Shown piece after piece: positions 6,336 to 13,482 of a stretch of DNA of 13,482 nt. The notes beneath the pieces were generated by a model. The model had not been told where the DNA came from. It saw only the letters and a list, made by a program, of their open reading frames with translations, and made no database searches. Within the stretch, counting starts at the first letter, position 1; every line of letters starts with the position of its first letter. Both the position numbers and the translations under genes were made by a program. The stretch is from positions 1 to 13,482 of the forward strand of contig CAYRIY010000094.1 in the NCBI GenBank assembly GCA_964424335.1, in the 5' to 3' direction. The stretch is from CAYRIY01 sp964424335 (GTDB taxonomy: Bacteria; Bacillota; Limnochordia; DTU080; RSA5).

Positions 6336-7733
6336 ATGGCGCACAACTGCGCGCGCTGTATCGGCGCCGAGCTGTACTTTTTGCCTGTCAAGACCCGCAT
6401 CCCGCTCAAGTTTGGACACGAAACGCTCACATCGGTCACCTGCGCTCGCGTGCGCCTCGTGATTGAAGACGAGGCGGGAAACAAGGCGGAAGGTTGGGGC
6501 GAGACGCCACTCAGCGTCCAGTGGGCTTGGCCATCGCAGGCATCGTACGAAGAGCGCCACGCGCTCATGAAGGAGTTTTGCAAGCGCTTGGCAGCGCGCT
6601 GGGCCGAGTTTGACCACTCCGGCCATCCGATCGAGGTGGGCCACGAGTTTATGCGCTCAGCTCTTTTCGCCCTACTCGATCAGTTCAACGCACAAAGCGC
6701 GGGCCCGCCGATGCCGTGGCTCGCTGCGCTCATCTGCTGTTCGGCATTTGACATAGCCTTTCACGACGCCTACGGTCACCTGCACGGCCGCCCGATCTAC
6801 GAACTCTATTCGGCGCCGTACATGGCTCATGACCTCTCACGTTATCTCACGCCCGCGTCAAGCGACGTCTCGTTCGCAGGGCGGTACCCGTCCGACTACT
6901 TCGTCCAGGCGCCCGATCGGCTGCTTGCCTGGCACCTCGTCGGCGGAAACGACTTCCTCCGGCCCGAAGACGGCGCGGCGCCCGTCGATGACGGCTACCC
7001 GGTTGTGCTGGACGACTGGATCACGGCCGACCAGCTCGCATGCCTCAAGATCAAGCTGCGCGGGAACGACGAAAAATGGGACTACAAGCGCATCGTCGAG
7101 GTGGGCCGCATTGCGCTCGAGCGGGGCGTGACCTGGCTGACGTGCGATTTCAACTGCACGGTGCTCGAGGTAGGGTACGTCGTCGACATGCTGGATAGGT
7201 TGCTCTATGAGCACCCAAAGATTTATGCAATGATCCTCTACGTCGAGCAACCGTTCCCTTACGATTTGGATCAGTACAGCATTGATGTACACGCCGTCTC
7301 GGCGCGCAAGCCGCTCTTTATGGACGAGAGCGCCCACGACTGGCAACACGTGGCCCGAGGACGCGAACTTGGGTGGACGGGCGTCGCGCTCAAGACGTGC
7401 AAGACTCAGACCGGAGCGTTGCTTTCGTTGTGCTGGGCAAAGGCCCACGGGATGACGCTCATGGTGCAGGACTTGACCAACCCCATGCTGGCTCAAATTC
7501 CACACGTGCTCCTTGCAGCGCACGCGGGCACGATCGCGGGCGTCGAAACCAACGCCATGCAGTTTTATCCGGAGGCCTCCGCACTCGAGCAGGAGGTGCA
7601 CCCGGGTCTTTACCGACGGCGACACGGGAGCGTGGATTTGAGCACGATCAAGGGACCCGGTTTCGGCTACCGGCTGCCTGAGATCAATCGGCCGCTCCCG
7701 CCGGCGGAGGCAACGTTTTTTGCCAAGCAGTGA
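6336..7733 (+). CDS. Enolase-superfamily protein (mandelate racemase / muconate lactonizing type)
   Basis: This 465-residue protein carries the catalytic barrel of the enolase superfamily, which abstracts a proton alpha to a carboxylate (racemases, epimerases, cycloisomerases, acid-sugar dehydratases). Lys238 and Lys240 form a KxK motif (LKIKL). Metal ligands are Asp271 (CDFN), Glu304 (YVEQP) and Asp330/Glu331 (MDES). Lys356 (KTCK, 353-356) is the likely second general base of the muconate lactonizing / dipeptide-epimerase arrangement. It is about 70-100 residues longer than usual, with extra sequence between the N-terminal capping domain and the barrel (about 155-230). ATG 6336 follows TTGGAGGT (6319-6326) by 9 bases; an in-frame TTG at 6315 lies upstream of that site and is rejected. 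The context favours an acid sugar or glycoside substrate. A proteobacterial-style dehydratase cannot be assumed, since the residues after the metal ligands do not match those I know. Confidence 0.87.
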   Translation: MAHNCARCIGAELYFLPVKTRIPLKFGHETLTSVTCARVRLVIEDEAGNKAEGWGETPLSVQWAWPSQASYEERHALMKEFCKRLAARWAEFDHSGHPIEVGHEFMRSALFALLDQFNAQSAGPPMPWLAALICCSAFDIAFHDAYGHLHGRPIYELYSAPYMAHDLSRYLTPASSDVSFAGRYPSDYFVQAPDRLLAWHLVGGNDFLRPEDGAAPVDDGYPVVLDDWITADQLACLKIKLRGNDEKWDYKRIVEVGRIALERGVTWLTCDFNCTVLEVGYVVDMLDRLLYEHPKIYAMILYVEQPFPYDLDQYSIDVHAVSARKPLFMDESAHDWQHVARGRELGWTGVALKTCKTQTGALLSLCWAKAHGMTLMVQDLTNPMLAQIPHVLLAAHAGTIAGVETNAMQFYPEASALEQEVHPGLYRRRHGSVDLSTIKGPGFGYRLPEINRPLPPAEATFFAKQ

Positions 7734-7801
7734 ACGGTTCCTCGAACTCAAAGCGGGAGCTTTCGCGATCGAGACGGGAGCGAATAGGAGCTGATCCAAA
7801 C

Positions 7802-10051
7802 GTGAACGCCCAGAGTGATCGACATCTGCAAGGCACCGTGCCTCTACTGGATGAAGGCGACCTTGCGGCCCAGATGGTGGCGGGCATTCGTCAGTATCTT
7901 ATGCGCCTTGCCGATCGGCAAAAGCATGAGCGGGAGCGCACACTTGGACCTTTAAGCGGCGACGCCCTCCGCGAGCGGCGAGCGCGGCTGGCCAAGATTC
8001 TTGGCGTCGTCGACGAGCGTGAACCGATCGAAAGTTTCGAGCTCGTGGGATCGTTTGCGACCCCGGCGCATGTGGCGACGTGTGACGCTTGCGATGTTTA
8101 CGCCGTCCGCTGGCCCGCGTTGGACGGGATCCATGGCGATGGGCTCCTACTCACTCCGAAGCGCACGCCGCTCGCGCGGGTGATCGCAGTTCCCGACGCG
8201 CGCTGGACGCCCGAGATGGCGGCCGGCCTGCAACCTGGCGGCTCGCCCTTCGGTCGGGCGCTGGCGCTCGCAGGTTGCGAGGTGATCATACCGACGCTCG
8301 TCAGTTTGGACGTCACGTGGTCCGGCAATCCCGATTTTGCCATGACCAACCAGACGCACCGGGAGTTTGTGTACCGCATGGCCTACGAGCTCGGGCGTCA
8401 TGTGATCGGCTACGAGATTCAAAAGCTCTTGGCTGTGGTGGACCTTTGGGCGAGCACGGGCGATGCACGCCCGATCGGCGTCTTTGGTTACGGCGAGGGC
8501 GGCCTGCTTTCGCTTTGCGCAGGCGCCCTCGATCCCCGCCTCGACGTGGTCGGTGTGAGCGGCTACGTGGGCGATCGGTTTCAGATGTGGCAACACCCGA
8601 TGTATCGGAATGTGTGGAGCCTCCTGAGCGGCTTTAGCGACGCGGAAGCGGCGGCCATGATCGCGCCGCGTGCGCTCGTCGTCGAGGCGAGTGCGGGACC
8701 GGTCGAAAGCCGACCGACTCCGATCAAAGATCGCAAGGCGGGCAACACGGCCGCGCCCGGCGAGTTGAGCGAGATACCCTTGGACGAAGTCAAAGAGGAA
8801 GCCCGGTTGACGAAAGACGTCTATCAAGCGCACGGCGCGCCGGAACGATTCTCGTTGATCGTCCCAAAGGATCGCAAAGAACCCGGTTCGCCCGAGGCGA
8901 TCGGCGCGTTTTTGCGTGCGCTGGGAGGAGGGCAGGCGGGCGCAGCCGCACCGTCCTCCTACCGGCCGGCGGGCGCATCAGCCTCGATCCGGCTGCCCGA
9001 TGCCGATCAAAGGCAGCGCCGACACGTGCGCGAGCTTGTCGACTTTACGCAAAAACTTCTGCAGCGTGCGCCGCGGGTGAGGCAAGCGTTTTTCTGGGAC
9101 CGCCTCGATCTCTCTTCGCACGAAGCGTACGAGGCGTCCCTCGCGGCGTTTCGGACGTACTTTTGGGACGAAGTGACCGGCTGCTTGCCTGGGCTCCCGG
9201 AGCCCGGTCCGGCGCAGTCGAGGCTCGTGCACGAAGCAGATAGCCACCGGATCTACGAAGTGAAACTCCCGCTCGACGAGACGCTCTTTGCTTTTGGCTC
9301 GCTCCTCGTTCCAAAGGACCTTGGGCCCGGTGAGCGGCGGCCGGTCGTCGTCTGTCAACACGGTCTGGAGGATCGATCGAGCGATACGTATCGAACCGAC
9401 CCCGGTCATCACTATTATCATGGGTACGCGACCCGCTTCGCGGAGCGCGGTTACATCGTGTACGCGCCCCAAAACCCGTACATCGGGGGCGACGCGTTTC
9501 GGCGGCTGCAGCGAATGGCGCACCCATTTGGCCTTTCCTTATTCTCCTTCATCCTCGAGCAGCATGCGCGGACGCTCGCCTGGCTCAAAGAGCTGCCCTT
9601 CGTCGATCCTGACCGCATCGCGTTTTACGGCCTTTCGTACGGGGGCGTGACCGCCATGCGGGTGACGTCCCTTTTGACGGATTACTGCCTTTCGATCTGC
9701 TCCGCGAACTTCAACGAGTGGGTGATGAAGAAGGCGGCGTTCGATTGGCCAGGCAGCTACCTCTACACGAATCAGTATGAAATGCCCGACTTCAACTTGG
9801 GAAATACCTTCAACTACGCCGAAATGGCGGCGCTCATCGCGCCGAGGCCGTTCATGGTGGAGCGCGGCAGTCAAGATTCGGTTGGCGACGAGGAGTGGGT
9901 GAGCTTTGAATTCGCCAAAGTGCGCAGGCACTACGCCAACCTTGAAATCGCAGACCGTGCCAAGATCGCGCATCATGGCGGGGGGCACGTCATCGACGGC
10001 GCCGAGACCTTCCCCTTTATTGATCAGGAGCTATGGCGCGATCGGGCTTGA
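7802..10051 (+). CDS. Tandem alpha/beta-hydrolase: degenerate esterase domain fused to an intact one
   Basis: The protein from this start has 749 residues and two alpha/beta-hydrolase units resembling acetyl-xylan-esterase/dienelactone-hydrolase-type proteins. The N-terminal unit (about 75-375) has GYGEGG (229-234) at the nucleophile elbow, so Glu232 replaces the nucleophile, and no GH-type catalytic His motif is visible near its end. The C-terminal unit (about 400-749) has QHG (519-521), GLSYGG (610-615) with Ser612, probable acid Asp692 (RGSQD) and His729 (GGGH), a complete triad. I see no signal peptide, so it is probably cytoplasmic. The GTG at 7802 follows AGGAG (7786-7790) by 11 bases. 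An earlier GTG at 7730 overlaps the previous stop but lacks a nearby SD site and would add 24 low-complexity residues. It probably removes acetyl or sugar-acid ester groups before glycoside cleavage; the substrate is inferred only from neighbours. Confidence 0.87.
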   Translation: MNAQSDRHLQGTVPLLDEGDLAAQMVAGIRQYLMRLADRQKHERERTLGPLSGDALRERRARLAKILGVVDEREPIESFELVGSFATPAHVATCDACDVYAVRWPALDGIHGDGLLLTPKRTPLARVIAVPDARWTPEMAAGLQPGGSPFGRALALAGCEVIIPTLVSLDVTWSGNPDFAMTNQTHREFVYRMAYELGRHVIGYEIQKLLAVVDLWASTGDARPIGVFGYGEGGLLSLCAGALDPRLDVVGVSGYVGDRFQMWQHPMYRNVWSLLSGFSDAEAAAMIAPRALVVEASAGPVESRPTPIKDRKAGNTAAPGELSEIPLDEVKEEARLTKDVYQAHGAPERFSLIVPKDRKEPGSPEAIGAFLRALGGGQAGAAAPSSYRPAGASASIRLPDADQRQRRHVRELVDFTQKLLQRAPRVRQAFFWDRLDLSSHEAYEASLAAFRTYFWDEVTGCLPGLPEPGPAQSRLVHEADSHRIYEVKLPLDETLFAFGSLLVPKDLGPGERRPVVVCQHGLEDRSSDTYRTDPGHHYYHGYATRFAERGYIVYAPQNPYIGGDAFRRLQRMAHPFGLSLFSFILEQHARTLAWLKELPFVDPDRIAFYGLSYGGVTAMRVTSLLTDYCLSICSANFNEWVMKKAAFDWPGSYLYTNQYEMPDFNLGNTFNYAEMAALIAPRPFMVERGSQDSVGDEEWVSFEFAKVRRHYANLEIADRAKIAHHGGGHVIDGAETFPFIDQELWRDRA

Positions 10052-10097
10052 CAACCTTCGATTAACCTTGATAATGATAATAGTAACGATAACTAAT
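10048..10097 (+). promoter_or_regulatory. perR-katG promoter with overlapping GATAAT-type (Fur/PerR-like) operator
   Basis: TTGACA (10048-10053) and GATAAT (10070-10075) are separated by 16 bases and form a strong sigma-A promoter; transcription would start near 10082. The -10 box is the first of a period-6 series: GATAAT (10070), GATAAT (10076), AGTAAC (10082), GATAAC (10088). TGATAAT at 10069-10075 equals one half of the classical Fur box and is close to the PerR half-site. TAGTAACGATAACTA (10081-10095) is an imperfect 7-1-7 palindrome. A Fur-family repressor bound here would block RNA polymerase, which fits autoregulation by the adjacent gene. The -35 box includes the TGA stop (10049-10051) of the upstream hydrolase gene. 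Confidence 0.72.
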
Positions 10098-10150
10098 AAG
10101 GAGTTTGGAGGTGGGCGAAACCCAGGGGCGCTCCAGAAAGGGTGTGACGC

Positions 10151-10576
10151 ATGGCAAGACCCCGAAACACAAGGCAAAAAGCCGCCGTACTGGCCGCGGT
10201 GCGCGGCGCGCAGCATCACCCTGACGCCAAATGGGTGTACGAGCAAGTCAGCCGTGAGATCCCAAACGTCAGCCTGGGCACTGTCTACCGAGCGCTCGCT
10301 TCTTTGAGCGCTGAGGGGCTGATCAGGGAGTATCATCAGGCCGACGGCCCCGTCCTGTACGATCCCAACACCCAGGAGCACTTCCATATTCGCTGCACCC
10401 GTTGCGGTCGCATCGAGGACGTTCCCTCTGTGAAATTGCCCGACCAAATTCTCGAGACCATTCGGCAAGCGAGTTCGTTTGCAAGGGTCGATCAGGTGCG
10501 CCTCGAGTTTGGCGGCGCCTGCTTGGAGTGTGCCGACAGTTTCCAAAACGGAAATGAAGGTATCAAAAGCAAATAA
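10151..10576 (+). CDS. perR: Fur-family peroxide-sensing repressor, PerR type
   Basis: The 141-residue protein is a Fur-family metalloregulator: an N-terminal winged helix (about 1-70, with LGTVYRAL at 42-49) and a C-terminal dimerisation domain. Cys82/Cys85 (CTRC) and Cys124/Cys127 (CLEC) form the structural Cys4 zinc site. His23, Asp71, His77, His79 and Asp90 match the regulatory metal site of Bacillus subtilis PerR (His37, Asp85, His91, His93, Asp104) in order and, for the last four, in spacing. Asp90, where Fur has Glu, favours PerR. With Fe(II) bound, such proteins represses peroxide-defence genes until metal-catalysed His oxidation by H2O2 releases DNA. The ATG at 10151 follows AAAGG by 8 bases. 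Placement 29 bases before katG and behind a Fur-like operator supports the call. A Fur, Zur or Mur relative is the alternative. Confidence 0.88.
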   Translation: MARPRNTRQKAAVLAAVRGAQHHPDAKWVYEQVSREIPNVSLGTVYRALASLSAEGLIREYHQADGPVLYDPNTQEHFHIRCTRCGRIEDVPSVKLPDQILETIRQASSFARVDQVRLEFGGACLECADSFQNGNEGIKSK

Positions 10577-10605
10577 ACAACGTGCACGACGAAGGGAGCA
10601 TCATC

Positions 10606-12843
<2,238 letters not shown>

Positions 12844-12863
12844 GACAATCGATTCGTAGGCAA

Positions 12864-12886
12864 TCGAGTGGGCCTTGGGCCCTCGA
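12864..12886 (+). other. GC-rich hairpin just after katG
   Basis: TCGA-GT-GGGCC, loop TTG, GGCCC-TCGA forms a stem of nine pairs with a two-base bulge, 20 bases after the katG stop. It has no T-run, so it is not a terminator by itself. It could protect the 3' end of the katG message or assist the terminator that follows at 12901. Confidence 0.4.
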
Positions 12887-12900
12887 ATAGCTAGGGTAGA

Positions 12901-12956
12901 ACGAAAAGCGGAGGCAACCCATGCGACTCATGGGCGCTTCCGCTTTTTCGTATTCA
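12901..12956 (+). terminator. Rho-independent terminator of the perR-katG operon
   Basis: The arms ACGAAAAGCGGA (12901-12912) and TCCGCTTTTTCGT (12939-12951) pair with one bulged base. Inside, CCCATG (12918-12923) and CATGGG (12929-12934) form a second stem around a five-base loop. The T-rich 3' arm (CTTTTT, then TATTC) supplies the U-tract. The A-run in the 5' arm would give a U-tract on the opposite strand too, so it may work in both directions. Confidence 0.85.
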
Positions 12957-13172
12957 ATTTGAAACAAGAGACAAAAAACTTCAACTTCGGTCCAAAAAAG
13001 GCGCGCATACATGTCGTCCCAAATTCGATATGATTAAAGCGCAAGTACGCCTTGATCGAAACCGTTAAGCTTTTGGCCAATGCGCTCTTTGCTCAGGTAG
13101 AGCTGAAAAGCGCGGACTTCCGCTTAAAGAGGAGATCGGGACCGGCCCGCAAAAGACCTTCGTATAGCGTTT
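12957..13172. other. AT-richer intergenic region upstream of the AraC-type gene
   Basis: No convincing gene is present between the katG terminator and the SD site of the next gene. The first 80 bases are A-rich and clearly lower in G+C than the surroundings. A possible -10 box TATGAT (13029-13034) lacks a good -35 partner. A small inverted repeat AAGCGcGG-ACTT-CCGCTT (13107-13125) could form a hairpin in the leader and shares its arm sequence with the terminator at 12901. Promoter and operator sites for the regulator gene are expected here but cannot be fixed. Confidence 0.4.
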
Positions 13173-13189
13173 GGAGGGAGGCCGATTCC

Positions 13190-13482
13190 ATGCTGGAGAA
13201 CGTGATCGGTACGGCGCGGCTGCTGTGGGCGACCAAGAAGACAGTGGGTTGCGACTGGCTGGTTGCGCCGCAGACCCACGCGTACTGTCAGGCATTGATC
13301 GTCACGGCCGGCCGTGTGGCACTCACGATTGATGGTGAGGAGCGAGTGCTCGAGCGGAACGAATGCGCCTACATCGGTCCTTACCGAAAGCACTCGGCGT
13401 ACGCGGCGCCCAAAGCCTCTCTTCTCGAAGCGAAGTTTTTCGTCCACGACCCGACACTGCGGCAGGCCCTCGATGAGGTTCC
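13190..13482 (+). CDS. AraC-family regulator, N-terminal cupin domain (partial, runs off the window)
   Basis: The reading frame opens with ATG at 13190, 8 bases after the strong SD GGAGGGAGG, and stays open for 97 codons to the window edge. The visible part looks like the sugar-binding cupin (beta-jelly-roll) domain of AraC-type regulators. HAYCQALIVTAGRVALTIDGE (the strand pair at 30-50) leads into VLERNECAYIGP (53-64) and a His-containing turn RKHSAY (66-71). The helix-turn-helix that would confirm the family lies beyond the window. Such proteins bind an effector with this domain and activate nearby sugar or transport genes. It is separated from the sugar operon by perR-katG, so a link to that operon is possible but unproven; it more likely controls genes further on. 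A cupin protein without a DNA-binding domain is the alternative. Confidence 0.72.
   Translation, partial: MLENVIGTARLLWATKKTVGCDWLVAPQTHAYCQALIVTAGRVALTIDGEERVLERNECAYIGPYRKHSAYAAPKASLLEAKFFVHDPTLRQALDEV

Noticed and set aside
7730..7801. GTG 7730 as start of the tandem hydrolase, overlapping the previous stop by 4 bases
   Set aside because: Overlap suggests coupling, but GGAGG is about 19 bases away and the 24 added residues are low-complexity. GTG 7802 has AGGAG at 11 bases. It remains the alternative.
10582..10605. GTG 10582 as katG start
   Set aside because: No SD precedes it, while AAGGGAG is correctly spaced before ATG 10606.
13055..13069. CcpA cre-like site near CGAAACCGTTAAGC
   Set aside because: Several key positions of the cre consensus do not match, and the location relative to a promoter is unknown.
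13080..13100. Six-codon frame (ATG to TAG) as a leader peptide upstream of the AraC-type gene
   Set aside because: No convincing SD and no attenuator structure specific to it; this short a frame is expected by chance.

Overview
The window is a stretch of chromosome of about 60% G+C (estimated by eye), probably from a Gram-positive bacterium of the Bacillota, with an Alicyclobacillus-like or related moderately GC-rich lineage as my best guess. The reasons are the strong purine-rich Shine-Dalgarno (SD) sites 6-11 bases before most starts, several GTG starts, and a PerR-type regulator directly in front of katG. I see no mobile element, CRISPR array, tRNA or rRNA gene.

Region 1 (29-1872, minus strand) is a two-gene unit: a Gfo/Idh/MocA sugar oxidoreductase followed after 14 bases by a xylose-isomerase-like TIM-barrel protein. 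Region 2 (1873-2066) is a divergent control region with a perfect minus-strand -10 box and a tandem 12-bp repeat. Region 3 (2067-10051, plus strand) is a six-gene carbohydrate operon: a YcsI/DUF1445 putative hydro-lyase, a GH4 NAD-dependent glycosidase, a ROK sugar kinase, a GlmS-like double-SIS isomerase, an enolase-superfamily enzyme and a tandem alpha/beta-hydrolase. Gaps are 16-68 bases and no internal terminator is seen.

Region 4 (10048-12956) is a peroxide-response unit: a TTGACA/GATAAT promoter overlaid by period-6 GATAAT-type repeats, then perR, then katG, then a strong hairpin terminator. The -35 box of this unit contains the stop codon of the last sugar gene. Region 5 (12957-13482) is an AT-richer gap followed by the first 97 codons of an AraC-type regulator that runs off the window.

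Regions 1 and 3 together look like a catabolic pathway for an unidentified esterified or acidic glycoside. The esterase would remove an ester group, GH4 would break the glycosidic bond by C3 oxidation and elimination, and the oxidoreductase and TIM-barrel protein would process the sugar or a 3-keto intermediate. The ROK kinase and SIS protein would phosphorylate and isomerise (or deglycate) it, and the enolase-superfamily enzyme and hydro-lyase would handle a sugar acid. No transporter or local regulator is in view. Several of these enzymes lack residues usual for their families, so the substrate cannot be read from sequence alone and the pathway order is inference.
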